Assembly: GCF_000189535.1 (NCBI RefSeq)
Contig: NC_015145.1
Coordinates: 1,240,001-1,304,000 of the forward strand
Reading direction: 5' to 3'
From: Pseudarthrobacter phenanthrenivorans Sphe3
GTDB taxonomy: Bacteria; Actinomycetota; Actinomycetes; Actinomycetales; Micrococcaceae
DNA length: 64,000 nt
Shown here: positions 24,766 through 32,642 of the stretch, one piece after another
Numbering within the stretch: position 1 is the stretch's first letter
Layout: the number at the start of each line of letters is the position of its first letter
The notes under the pieces: generated by a model
What the model saw: the letters and a program-made list of their open reading frames with translations, nothing else
The model's database searches: none
What the model was told of the DNA's origin: nothing
Translations under genes and position numbers: made by a program

Positions 24766-25554
24766 TCAGCCGAGGACTGCCATGGCGATGGCCGTGAAGT
24801 GCGCCGCGAAGGCCACCACGGTCAGGGCATGGAACAGTTCATGGAACCCGAAGTGGTGGTAGCTGAAGTTGGGCTTCTTCAGCGCATAAAAGACTGCGCC
24901 GGTGATGTAGAGGATTCCGCCCACGCAGATCAGGACTGCGGCGGAAACGCTTGCCTGGAAGAACTGGGGCAGATAGAAGAGCGCCCCGCATCCCAGGGCG
25001 ATGTAGATGGGCACGTAGAGCCAGCGCGGCGCGTCTGTCCAGAGCAGCCGGAACAGCACGCCGAGGATCGCCCCGGACCAAATGACCCACAGGAGCAGGA
25101 CGGCCTGGGGCCGCTCCAGGAGTGTCCAGGCCAGGGGAGTGTAGCTGCCGGCGATCACCAGCATGATGTTTGTATGGTCCAGTCGCTTGAGGACGATCTT
25201 GACCCGCGGAGACCAGTTGCCCCGGTGGTAGACCGCACTGATCCCGAACAGAAGGACGCCGGTGGCAGCGTAAATAGCCGAGGTGATCTTCCGGTCGAGG
25301 GTGGGCGCCAGGGCAACCAGGACAATTCCAGCCACGAGGGCCAGGGGAGCGGTGACCGTATGGATCCAGCCCCGCCACTTCGGCTTGATCATCAGCAGCT
25401 CGGCCAGGCGCACGGCGGCCTCGTTCATGGCGTTCGCTCCGGAACCGCCGTCCTTGCTGATGCTGTCCTGTGGCTGTGGCTGTGGCTGTGGCTGTGGCTG
25501 TGGCTGTGGCTGTGGCTGCGGCGTCCGCGGGGCGTCCGGGGTGTCGCTGTTCAT
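24766..25554 (-). CDS. Hemolysin III / PAQR-family membrane protein with Pro-Gln repeat N-terminus
   Basis: 262 residues. Residues 13-30 are nine Pro-Gln dipeptides encoded by a hexanucleotide repeat. Seven transmembrane helices follow, with the HlyIII/PAQR signatures: FGISAVYHRGNW, LDHTNIMLVIAGSYTP and the C-terminal FHELFHALTVVAFAAHF, whose Ser/Asp/His residues form the presumed zinc hydrolase site. Bacterial members are often labelled hemolysin III, but the physiological role is unclear. On the minus strand TATTCT (25561-25566) lies 6 bases before the ATG, implying a leaderless transcript. A palindrome overlaps this promoter. An internal ATG at residue 43 could give a form without the repeat. 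Confidence 0.9.
   Translation of the reverse strand: MNSDTPDAPRTPQPQPQPQPQPQPQPQPQDSISKDGGSGANAMNEAAVRLAELLMIKPKWRGWIHTVTAPLALVAGIVLVALAPTLDRKITSAIYAATGVLLFGISAVYHRGNWSPRVKIVLKRLDHTNIMLVIAGSYTPLAWTLLERPQAVLLLWVIWSGAILGVLFRLLWTDAPRWLYVPIYIALGCGALFYLPQFFQASVSAAVLICVGGILYITGAVFYALKKPNFSYHHFGFHELFHALTVVAFAAHFTAIAMAVLG
25468..25521. repeat. Hexanucleotide tandem repeat (CTGTGG) within the hemolysin III gene
   Basis: Eight perfect CTGTGG units followed by one CTGCGG, 54 bases in all, encoding (Pro-Gln)9 on the minus strand. The unit length is a multiple of three, so copy-number slippage would change the length of the peptide without breaking the frame. Confidence 0.95.
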
Positions 25555-25560
25555 GCTCCC

Positions 25561-25590
25561 AGAATAACTTACGCACCGGTAAGTTACCGG
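25561..25590 (-). promoter_or_regulatory. Hemolysin III promoter with overlapping palindromic operator
   Basis: -10 element TATTCT (minus strand, 25561-25566). Immediately upstream are two overlapping inverted repeats: AACTTAC-N6-GTAAGTT (25566-25585) and the perfect 15-bp CCGGTAAGTTACCGG (25576-25590). A repressor bound there would cover the promoter. The spacing resembles TetR-type operators, but no candidate regulator is in the window. Confidence 0.55.
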
Positions 25591-25691
25591 CCGGTAGCAA
25601 GACGTCTGGCCCGCTGCATGACGGCCCGGGGGTCCGGTGCCGCTGCGGACGGTAGCCTAGGATGTGCAAGTACGGTCAGCAAGGAAGTCAG

Positions 25692-26465
25692 GTGAGTGAA
25701 CGCGTGGAGTTGCCCGGGTTCCTCTATGGCTTTTACGAGCGCCGGCTGCTCAAGGACCTTGCCCGCGACAGTATCCCGCAGCACATCGGCGTGATGGTGG
25801 ACGGAAACCGCCGGTGGGCCAAGCAGTTCAACGCCCCCACCAGCCAGGGCCACCAGGCTGGGGCGGATAAGATCCACGAGTTCCTTGGCTGGTGCCAGGA
25901 GCTTGGGGTCAAGGTGGTTACCTTGTACATGCTGTCCACGGACAACATGAACAGGTCCAGCGAGGAACTGGATCTCCTCATGGGCATCATCGCGAACACC
26001 CTGGACCGCCTGGACGAGGACGAGAACATCTCCGTGCACGCCATGGGCGCACCGGAACTTCTGCCGGATTACCTGGCGGACCGGCTCAACAAACTGACGG
26101 CCCGGACTCCGGTGACGGAGAACATCCATGTGAACGTAGCCGTGGGCTACGGGGGGCGCCGGGAAATCGTTGACGCGGTGCGCGAGCTCCTGCATGATGC
26201 GGTGGCCAGGGGCGCGGACATTTCCGCGCTGGCCGACGAACTCACCGTGGATGACATCTCCCGGTTCCTCTACACGCGCGGGCAGCCCGATCCGGACCTG
26301 GTGATCCGGACGTCCGGAGAACAGCGGCTCTCCGGATTCCTCATGTGGCAGAGCGCCTACAGCGAGTTCTACTTCTGCGAGGCCCTGTGGCCCGCCTTCC
26401 GCAAAGTGGACTTCCTGCGCGCCCTCCGGGATTACGCCGGGCGGCAGCGCCGCTTCGGCGCCTGA
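25692..26465 (+). CDS. Isoprenyl transferase (cis-prenyl diphosphate synthase)
   Basis: 257 residues from the GTG at 25692, chosen because AAGGAAG precedes it and a TAGGAT -10 lies about 30 bases upstream. UPP-synthase fold: catalytic Asp37 in HIGVMVDGNRRWAKQ, the diphosphate-binding region GHQAGADKIHEFLGWC, the Ser/Asn motif YMLSTDNMNRS, and the signature RTSGEQRLSGFLMWQ plus YSEFYF. It makes Z-prenyl diphosphates for lipid carriers of cell-wall synthesis. By its position beside mca and hemolysin III it corresponds to the short-chain (Z,E-farnesyl) enzyme of mycobacteria (Rv1086); chain length cannot be settled from sequence. Confidence 0.92.
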   Translation: MSERVELPGFLYGFYERRLLKDLARDSIPQHIGVMVDGNRRWAKQFNAPTSQGHQAGADKIHEFLGWCQELGVKVVTLYMLSTDNMNRSSEELDLLMGIIANTLDRLDEDENISVHAMGAPELLPDYLADRLNKLTARTPVTENIHVNVAVGYGGRREIVDAVRELLHDAVARGADISALADELTVDDISRFLYTRGQPDPDLVIRTSGEQRLSGFLMWQSAYSEFYFCEALWPAFRKVDFLRALRDYAGRQRRFGA

Positions 26466-26598
26466 CCTTCCGGGTTCACCCCGAGTTCACGCAGCCGCAA
26501 CAGGAATCGCCGCGTAATGGTTGCGGAAATTACTTGGGGTGGATTTACGTTATATCCATCAGCAGGCAAAACCGCCGGCTGATCGGGGAGGCCAGTAC

Positions 26599-26670
26599 AT
26601 GGAGCGAAACATCGCACCGGTTGTATGGGAGGCCGGACCCGGCCTCGTGGCCGAGCCGCCTCACCACTAA
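26599..26670 (+). CDS. Possible small ORF (23 residues) in the phoH leader
   Basis: ATG 26599 to TAA 26668-26670, encoding [20 protein letters not shown] followed by PHH. A strong GGGGAGG site lies 7 bases before the ATG. It ends 35 bases before the phoH start and is followed by a hairpin (26676-26692) next to the phoH ribosome-binding site. It could be a leader peptide or a small regulator. In mycobacteria phoH2 is preceded by a small antitoxin gene (phoAT), but no similarity is claimed. Confidence 0.35.
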   Translation: MERNIAPVVWEAGPGLVAEPPHH

Positions 26671-26705
26671 CAAATCCGGGTCTTGCGCCCGGGGCTGGAG
26701 TCGAT

Positions 26706-28124
26706 GTGGCTACTTCTGAACAACTGCCCGAGGTCCTTTTCGACCAGGGACGGAAAGCTACCTCTCGCGCCACGCGAGCCACCTCACAAGCCGGTGCGGC
26801 AGCTGAAGCTGCGGCCGGTTTTGCTGTCTCCGGAAGGGAAGCCGACATTAACACCTTCGTCATCGACACCTCGGTCCTGCTGTCCGACCCCCGGGCGCTG
26901 CTCCGCTTTGCCGAACATGAAGTCATCGTTCCGGTCGTGGTCATCACGGAGCTGGAAGCCAAACGGCATGACCCCGAGCTCGGCTACTTCGCGCGGAAGG
27001 CACTTCGGCTCCTGGACGACCTTCGGGTCAAGCACGGCGGCCTCAACCAGCCCATCCCCATCGGCGACGACGGCGGCTCCCTGATGGTGGAGCTCAACCA
27101 CATCTCCTCGGAGGTGCTGCCACTGGGTTTCCGCAGCGGGGACAACGACAGCCGGATCCTGGCCGTGGCCAAAAACCTGGCCAACGAGGGCCGGAACGTG
27201 ACCGTGGTGTCCAAAGACCTGCCGATGCGGGTCAAGGCCTCGTCCATGGGACTCACGGCCGACGAGTACCGCAACGAACTGGTCAAGGACTCGGGCTGGA
27301 CCGGCGTTGGCGAAGTCGAAGCCAGCGAGGAGGAAATCTCCACGCTGTATGGCCACGAGCCGGTCTTCATTCCCGCGGCGGCCGAGATGCCGGTCAACAC
27401 CGGCCTGGTCCTGCTCTCCAACCGAGGTTCGGCCTTGGGCCGGGTGGGATCGGACAAGCAGGTCCGCCTGGTCAAGGGCGACCGTGACGTATTCGGCCTG
27501 CACGGACGATCCGCTGAGCAGCGGCTGGCCATCGACATGCTGATGGATCCCGCCGTCGGCATCGTTTCCATCGGCGGGCGCGCCGGCACCGGCAAGTCAG
27601 CCCTTGCCCTGTGCGCCGGCCTCGAAGCGGTTTTGGAGCGGCGGGAGCACCGCAAAGTGATTGTCTTCCGTCCCCTGTACGCGGTAGGGGGCCAGGAACT
27701 GGGCTACCTGCCCGGCTCCGAGTCCGAGAAAATGAACCCGTGGGCGCAGGCAGTTTTCGACACGCTTGGCGCGCTCGTCAGCCAGGAGGTAGTGGAAGAG
27801 GTCATGGACCGGGGCATGCTCGAGGTCATGCCCCTCACCCACATCCGCGGCCGCTCCCTCCATGACGCCTTCGTGATCGTTGACGAGGCCCAGTCGCTCG
27901 AGAAAAACGTCCTCCTGACCGTCATGAGCCGCATCGGCCAGAACTCGAAGATCGTCCTGACCCACGACGTCGCCCAGCGCGACAACCTCCGCGTCGGGCG
28001 CCACGACGGAATCGCCGCCGTCGTCGAAACCCTCAAGGGACACCCGCTCTTCGGCCACATCACCTTGACCCGCTCCGAAAGGTCCCCGATCGCAGCCCTT
28101 GTCACAGAACTGCTCGAAGGCTAG
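26706..28124 (+). CDS. PIN domain-PhoH ATPase fusion (PhoH2 type)
   Basis: 472 residues from the GTG at 26706, preceded by GGAG at 5-base spacing. The N-terminal PIN nuclease domain (about 49-185) shows the acidic residue Asp54 in [16 protein letters not shown] and further acidic positions in [10 protein letters not shown] and [12 protein letters not shown]. The C-terminal PhoH ATPase has Walker [12 protein letters not shown] (residues 291-300), Walker [15 protein letters not shown] and the sensor [15 protein letters not shown]. PhoH2 proteins of this architecture are described as sequence-specific RNA helicase/ribonucleases. The long structured leader and the small ORF suggest control of expression. 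Confidence 0.93.
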   Translation: MATSEQLPEVLFDQGRKATSRATRATSQAGAAAEAAAGFAVSGREADINTFVIDTSVLLSDPRALLRFAEHEVIVPVVVITELEAKRHDPELGYFARKALRLLDDLRVKHGGLNQPIPIGDDGGSLMVELNHISSEVLPLGFRSGDNDSRILAVAKNLANEGRNVTVVSKDLPMRVKASSMGLTADEYRNELVKDSGWTGVGEVEASEEEISTLYGHEPVFIPAAAEMPVNTGLVLLSNRGSALGRVGSDKQVRLVKGDRDVFGLHGRSAEQRLAIDMLMDPAVGIVSIGGRAGTGKSALALCAGLEAVLERREHRKVIVFRPLYAVGGQELGYLPGSESEKMNPWAQAVFDTLGALVSQEVVEEVMDRGMLEVMPLTHIRGRSLHDAFVIVDEAQSLEKNVLLTVMSRIGQNSKIVLTHDVAQRDNLRVGRHDGIAAVVETLKGHPLFGHITLTRSERSPIAALVTELLEG

Positions 28125-28138
28125 GCGGGGTGGCTGGA

Positions 28139-28170
28139 GGGCCGTGGTTCCGTTCGGCGGGCCACGGCCC
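28139..28170 (+). terminator. Possible terminator after phoH
   Basis: Inverted repeat GGGCCGTGG / CCACGGCCC (28139-28147 and 28162-28170) with a 14-base loop and only a weak T-poor tail (TTCGCC). It could stop transcription or act as an mRNA 3' stabiliser. Confidence 0.45.
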
Positions 28171-28204
28171 TTCGCCGTCGCTTAGACACCTCCCGGCGCG
28201 CCGC

Positions 28205-28268
28205 TACGGTCGCTGGGCGACCTGCGCATCGCTCTGGTCGGCGATGCGCTCCTACGCGAAGGACCGTA
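28205..28268. repeat. Compound palindromic element downstream of phoH
   Basis: Three nested inverted repeats lie in 64 non-coding bases: an outer TACGGTC (28205-28211) with GACCGTA (28262-28268), an inner GGTCGC-TGG-GCGACC (28208-28222), and a perfect 9-bp stem GCGCATCGC / GCGATGCGC (28224-28232 and 28241-28249, 8-base loop). There is no T tail, so it is not a normal terminator. The layout resembles REP/BIME-type dispersed palindromes; copy number elsewhere cannot be seen from this window. Confidence 0.55.
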
Positions 28269-28281
28269 ACCCGCCTCGTGG

Positions 28282-28929
28282 TCAGGTCACCTTGAGGAAG
28301 TTCGCTGCAGCCTCATGGCCCCCTACCTGGAGTGTCCAGTCGGGGCGTTTGAAGGAGTCCGGTGTTAGGCGGACATACTGAACGGTCTCAGCCTGGGTGC
28401 CCCAGGCTTTGCGGGTGGTGCCGTTGAGCTCGTAGCCGAGGGAGCGGGAGACGCCGAGGGAGGCTTCGTTCCAGCTGGCGGCTTCGGACTCGGCGACCTC
28501 CGCGCCCAGCCAGTCGAAGGCATAGAGCACGACGGCGGCACGCATCTCCTTGCCGAGGCCGCGCCCCTGCATGGACTGCTTGAGCCACGATCCCGTGCTC
28601 ACGGTCTTCAGTGTGGCGAAGTGCTTGGCACCGAGGTCCTGGCAGCCGATCAACTCGTTCCCGTGCCAGATGCCAAGGAGGAGTGTCCAGGATTCCGGGC
28701 TGCATTCGGCGCGGCAGCGCCAGTGCCACTGCGCCATCCTGGGGCCCAGTTCTTCCAGCGGAGCTTCCGCCCATGCCGTACTGAACGGGTTCCTGCCGGC
28801 CTCGTGAATGCCGGTGCTGGCCGCCTCCACCAGAGCCGGGAGGTCATCATCCCGGACGGGCCGGAGTTCAAGCCGTGGCGTGGCCAGGGTCAGGCCGAAG
28901 GGTGGCCAAACGGAGCTCAGCGTAGTCAT
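28282..28929 (-). CDS. GNAT-family N-acetyltransferase (RimJ/RimL-like)
   Basis: 215 residues. LATPRLELRPVRDDDLPALVEA is the N-terminal beta1-alpha1 of the RimL-type GNATs; the acetyl-CoA loop is in SMQGRGLGKEMRAAVVLYAFD, and the C-terminal N-x-A-S motif appears in SWNEASLGVSRSLGYELNG. Likely to acetylate an amine on a protein or small molecule; the substrate is unknown. TAGGCT (28936-28941) lies 6 bases before the ATG on the minus strand, without a ribosome-binding site, so it is probably leaderless. Confidence 0.85.
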   Translation of the reverse strand: MTTLSSVWPPFGLTLATPRLELRPVRDDDLPALVEAASTGIHEAGRNPFSTAWAEAPLEELGPRMAQWHWRCRAECSPESWTLLLGIWHGNELIGCQDLGAKHFATLKTVSTGSWLKQSMQGRGLGKEMRAAVVLYAFDWLGAEVAESEAASWNEASLGVSRSLGYELNGTTRKAWGTQAETVQYVRLTPDSFKRPDWTLQVGGHEAAANFLKVT

Positions 28930-28971
28930 CCGCGAAGCCTAGCCGAGAAACCACGCACCTGCCTGTCACAG

Positions 28972-29766
28972 TCAGGCGGGGACGTCCCAGCTGATGTGCC
29001 GGCGCACATCGGTGAGGTTCATGGATTCGGCGAGGAAGAGGTCATCCAGCATGTATTCGTCCACGGCGATGATCCGCAGCCAGTGCCCGTACTGGTCAGT
29101 TTCCGGCTCCAGTGACTGGCTGGAGACGCACACACCAGTACCCAGGTCCACCCGGATACGGCTGCGGCCGGGCAGGCACAGCGGTGCAGCAGGGTCTATG
29201 GGATGGTATGCGGGTGTGGGAGTCACCAGGGCCTCAAGGGCCGGCCGGCCCTCATGCTCCACCCGGGCTACGTCCCGCACCTCAACGGGGTTGCTGCCCG
29301 GGAACTCCAGGGGCACCGGGGCGTTGCCGGCCAGCTCCACCGGGTCCAGGGCCGCGGAGAAGCGGCCATTGCCGAAACCGGGCTCACCGTAGGCCGCCTC
29401 CGGACGGCGCCGCACCAGGCCACGGTCGTCGTACACAGGCGTCACCAAGTGGGGCGGCAGGAGCCAGGACTTGCGGGTGGCACTGACGTACAGGCCGTCA
29501 CGGGAGTCATTGATGCCCGTGGTGCTGTGGAGGACCAGTCCCTCCGGGCTTTCCAGGCGGAGCGCTCCCGGCCGTCGCAGCCAGGCACGGACCAGGGGAG
29601 CTGCAGGGCTGGGAGCGTTCGTAAAGGCCTCATCCCAGTACTCAAAACGCAGGGACTGCCACTTCCAGGGGGAGGACCGGCATAGGTTCCGGAACGTCGC
29701 GGCCAGGTCAGCGGGCGCGGCAGCACTGTCCGGATCGGGCCGGTGACGGGATTCCCACGTCGACAT
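28972..29766 (-). CDS. Conserved hypothetical protein, possibly LolA/RseB-like fold
   Basis: 264 residues, not confidently recognised. It is soluble, lacks a signal peptide, and is rich in beta-forming stretches (GALRLESPEGLVLHST, VRDVARVEHEGRPALEALVTP, RIRVDLGTGVCVSSQSLE, YGHWLRIIAVDEYMLDDLFL). The alternating pattern and the ligand-like statement 'DLGTGVCVSSQ' resemble LolA/MucB-type half-barrels, but this is only an impression. The start was set at ATG 29766 rather than the GTG at 29772, because TAAACT (29773-29778) lies exactly 6 bases before the ATG. The promoter region is shared with the divergent prepilin peptidase. Confidence 0.7.
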   Translation of the reverse strand: MSTWESRHRPDPDSAAAPADLAATFRNLCRSSPWKWQSLRFEYWDEAFTNAPSPAAPLVRAWLRRPGALRLESPEGLVLHSTTGINDSRDGLYVSATRKSWLLPPHLVTPVYDDRGLVRRRPEAAYGEPGFGNGRFSAALDPVELAGNAPVPLEFPGSNPVEVRDVARVEHEGRPALEALVTPTPAYHPIDPAAPLCLPGRSRIRVDLGTGVCVSSQSLEPETDQYGHWLRIIAVDEYMLDDLFLAESMNLTDVRRHISWDVPA

Positions 29767-29825
29767 ATCCACAGTTTACGCGCGGGCAGTACTGCGGAGG
29801 AGCGCGGATCCAGTAGCATCCGAGG

Positions 29826-30374
29826 GTGATCCAACGACTTGTCGAACTGTGGCAGGGCGCGCCGCTGGCCTTCTGGCTGGTGCTGGTGGCCTGTGCCTAT
29901 TTTGCCGTGATGGCCGTCCGGCTCACGGTCATCGACGTCCGGCATCACCTCCTGCCCAACCGCATCGTGTTCCCGTCCTACGCCATTGCCGGTGTCCTCC
30001 TTCTTGCGGCAGCCGGATTCGCGGATGGCACCACCCGCCCGGGTGGCAGCAGTTCCTTCATGTCGATGCTCAACCTGGGAATCCCCAGGGTGCTGGCCGG
30101 CGCCGCCGTCCTCTGGCTCTTCTACTTCATCCTCCGCGCCGTCTACCCGCCCGGCATGGGTTTCGGCGACGTGAAGCTTGCAGGAGTCCTGGGAATGTAC
30201 CTCGGCTTCCTGGGCTGGGGCCACGTATTTGCGGGAACCTTCCTCGCTTTCCTCCTGGGCGGCCTGTGGTCCATCGTGATCCTTGCGGCCCGCCGGGGGA
30301 CGCTCAAGTCCTCCATTCCATTCGGTCCGTTCATGTTGGCCGGCACCGCTGCCGCCATGCTTCTGCCGGCCTGA
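29826..30374 (+). CDS. A24-family prepilin peptidase (short form)
   Basis: 182 residues, with about six hydrophobic segments. Both catalytic aspartates of type IV prepilin peptidases are present: Asp37 in TVIDVRHHLLPN and Asp115 in the GxGD motif GMGFGDVKLAG, with SIPFGPFMLAGT near the end. The N-terminal methylase domain of PilD is missing, as in TadV/CpaA and PppA-like forms. It should process pseudopilin leaders, but no pilin gene lies in the window. TAGCAT (29814-29819) is 6 bases before the GTG, so it is probably leaderless. Confidence 0.9.
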   Translation: MIQRLVELWQGAPLAFWLVLVACAYFAVMAVRLTVIDVRHHLLPNRIVFPSYAIAGVLLLAAAGFADGTTRPGGSSSFMSMLNLGIPRVLAGAAVLWLFYFILRAVYPPGMGFGDVKLAGVLGMYLGFLGWGHVFAGTFLAFLLGGLWSIVILAARRGTLKSSIPFGPFMLAGTAAAMLLPA

Positions 30375-30436
30375 GCGCGCCGCATTGGAGGTTGCGGGGC
30401 ATGGAAGTCCCGGTCGCCGTCAAAATCTCCTGGGGA

Positions 30437-30482
30437 CGACGGCGGCCGGCGCCTTTCCTGCGAAAGGTGCCGGCCGCCGTCG
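30437..30482. terminator. Bidirectional terminator between the prepilin peptidase gene and fumC
   Basis: A 21-bp stem (30437-30457 with 30462-30482, one G-T pair) with loop CTGC. The flanking genes converge. Confidence 0.82.
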
Positions 30483-30500
30483 TGCTTCAGCGTGGGGCAG

Positions 30501-31931
30501 TTACTGGGCCTTGTGGGCCGGGGCAGTCATGGTGGTGACGTCCAGGGCCTTGTCGAGGTCGGCCTCGGAAACCTTGCCTTCGCCTTCACCAACGAAGCCA
30601 AGCTTCTCGGTGGCCTGGCGGACGGTCAGGCCCTCGGCCACGGCCGTCTTGGCGATCTTGGCGGCGTTCTCGTAGCCGATGTACTTGTTCAGCGGGGTCA
30701 CGATGGACGGTGACGCCTCGGCGAGGAAGCGTGCACGCTCCACGTTGGCGGTGATGCCGTCGATCATCTTGTCGGCCATGACGCGGCTGGTGTTGGCCAG
30801 CAGGCGGATGGATTCCAGCAGGTTGGAGGCCATGACCGGGATGCCCACGTTCAGCTCGAAGGCGCCGTTGGTACCGGACCAGGCGATGGCGGTGTCGTTG
30901 CCGATGACCTGTGCGGCCACCATGATGGAGGCTTCGCAGATGACCGGGTTGACCTTGCCGGGCATGATCGAGGAACCGGGCTGCAGGTCGGGGATGGCGA
31001 TTTCGCCCAGGCCCGTGTTGGGGCCAGATCCCATCCAGCGGAGATCGTTGTTGATCTTCATGAAGGAGATGGCGATGTTGCGCAGCTGGCTGGAAGCCTC
31101 GATCAGGCCGTCGCGGTTGGCCTGCGCCTCGAAGTGGTCGCGGGCCTCCGTCAGGGGGAGCCCGGTGTCCGTTGCAAGCAGCTCGATCACGCGCTCCGGG
31201 AAACCTGCCGGGGTGTTGATGCCGGTGCCCACGGCGGTGCCGCCAAGGGGAACCTCAGCCACGCGGGGGAGGGAGGCGTTGATGCGCTCGACGCCGTAGC
31301 GGACCTGCGCCGCGTAGCCGCCGAACTCCTGGCCCAGGGTCACGGGGGTGGCGTCCATCAGGTGCGTGCGGCCGGACTTGACCACGTCCTTGAATTCAAC
31401 GGCCTTGCGCTCCAGGGATTCGGCAAGGTAGCCGAGGGCCGGAATGAGGTCGTTGATCAGGGCGGAGGTGGCTGCGACGTGCACGGAGGTGGGGAACACG
31501 TCGTTGGAGGACTGTGAGGCGTTGACGTGGTCGTTCGGGTGGACAACCTTGTCGCTTCCGGCAGCCTTCAGGGCGCGCGTGGCCAGCTCGGCGATGACCT
31601 CGTTGGTGTTCATGTTCGAGGAAGTGCCGGAGCCGGTCTGGAAAACGTCGATGGGGAAGTCGCCGTCGTACTTGCCGGCGGCCACCTCGTCAGCTGCGTC
31701 CGCGATCGCCTTGGCCAGCTCGCCGTCGAGCACACCCAGTTCAGCGTTGGCCTGGGCGGCAGCCTTCTTGACCCGGGCCAGCGCCTCAATGTGGGCGCGT
31801 TCCAGGGTCTTGCCGGAAATCGGGAAGTTCTCCACTGCCCGCTGCGTCTGCGCGCGGTACAGTGCGTTCACGGGGACGCGGACTTCGCCCATCGTGTCAT
31901 GTTCAATGCGGAACTCTTCAGTGGAAGTCAT
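30501..31931 (-). CDS. fumC: Class II fumarate hydratase
   Basis: 476 residues, normal for FumC. The superfamily signature [15 protein letters not shown] is intact, as are the N-terminal [20 protein letters not shown] region, [16 protein letters not shown], the A-site segment [18 protein letters not shown] and [19 protein letters not shown]. It is a soluble iron-free tetrameric enzyme of the TCA cycle converting fumarate and malate. On the minus strand TAAGCT (31938-31943) lies 6 bases before the ATG, suggesting a leaderless mRNA. In mycobacteria fum and glpX are likewise neighbours. Confidence 0.97.
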   Translation of the reverse strand: MTSTEEFRIEHDTMGEVRVPVNALYRAQTQRAVENFPISGKTLERAHIEALARVKKAAAQANAELGVLDGELAKAIADAADEVAAGKYDGDFPIDVFQTGSGTSSNMNTNEVIAELATRALKAAGSDKVVHPNDHVNASQSSNDVFPTSVHVAATSALINDLIPALGYLAESLERKAVEFKDVVKSGRTHLMDATPVTLGQEFGGYAAQVRYGVERINASLPRVAEVPLGGTAVGTGINTPAGFPERVIELLATDTGLPLTEARDHFEAQANRDGLIEASSQLRNIAISFMKINNDLRWMGSGPNTGLGEIAIPDLQPGSSIMPGKVNPVICEASIMVAAQVIGNDTAIAWSGTNGAFELNVGIPVMASNLLESIRLLANTSRVMADKMIDGITANVERARFLAEASPSIVTPLNKYIGYENAAKIAKTAVAEGLTVRQATEKLGFVGEGEGKVSEADLDKALDVTTMTAPAHKAQ

Positions 31932-32018
31932 GGGGCTAGCTTAGGACGCACCGGCGCCGCACCGAAAACCGTGAACTCCTTGCTACGGGCGGCCGCCAGG
32001 GGCCGTTCCAAGGAGCCG

Positions 32019-32633
32019 CTAGAGCTCGCCGATTCCGGAAACAAGGTTGGCGCGGCCCTCTTGGAGGCTGTACGAAAGGCCGATCACCGCCGTGCGACCG
32101 GATTCGATTGCGTCCGAAATCACACGGGAGCTGTCCGCCAGCCGCTGCGACGTCTGCTTCACGTGTTCCACCACCATGTCGTTGACGTCGTTCTCGTCGT
32201 TGCGCAGGGACGTGAGGACCGAGGGCGTGATCCGCTCCACCAGGTCCCGGATGAAACCTGCCGGCATCTCTCCGGTTTCCACTGCGGACTTCGTGGCGCT
32301 GACGGCTCCGCAGCTGTCATGTCCCAGGATGACGATCAAGGGCACGCCCAGCACTGCCACGCTGTACTCCAGCGAGCCCAGGACGGCGTCATCAATAACC
32401 TGCCCTGCCGTCCTGACGACGAAGACGTCGCCGAGCCCGACGTCGAAGATGATCTCTGCGGCGAGCCGCGAGTCCGAGCAACCAAAGATCACCGCGAAGG
32501 GGTGCTGGTTTTCCACCAGGGACGACCTTCTGGACGCATCCTGGTTGGGGTGCGAGGTTTCGCCATTGACAAAGCGTTCATTGCCTTCGCGCAGGCGGCG
32601 CCAGGCGAGTGCAGGAGTCAGGTAGGTAGCCAC
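32019..32633 (-). CDS. Beta-class carbonic anhydrase
   Basis: 204 residues. Zinc ligands Cys52 (in FGCSDSR, with the Asp54-Arg56 dyad), His105 and Cys108 (in ILGHDSCGAV) are all present. It hydrates CO2 to bicarbonate, supplying carboxylases such as those of purine and fatty-acid synthesis; purK/purE lie some kilobases away. The GTG start has TAAGGT (32640-32645) 6 bases upstream on the minus strand, overlapping the end of the DUF4245 gene, so an internal leaderless promoter is likely in addition to read-through. Confidence 0.95.
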   Translation of the reverse strand: MATYLTPALAWRRLREGNERFVNGETSHPNQDASRRSSLVENQHPFAVIFGCSDSRLAAEIIFDVGLGDVFVVRTAGQVIDDAVLGSLEYSVAVLGVPLIVILGHDSCGAVSATKSAVETGEMPAGFIRDLVERITPSVLTSLRNDENDVNDMVVEHVKQTSQRLADSSRVISDAIESGRTAVIGLSYSLQEGRANLVSGIGEL

Positions 32634-32642
32634 GCGCCTACC

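Noticed and set aside
25468..25521. CTGTGG tandem repeat considered as a CRISPR-like array
   Set aside because: Units are 6 bases without spacers and are translated as Pro-Gln; it is a coding microsatellite.
29765..29773. ATATCCACA resembling a DnaA box (TTATCCACA)
   Set aside because: A single copy with one mismatch inside a start-codon region; no cluster and no replication genes nearby.
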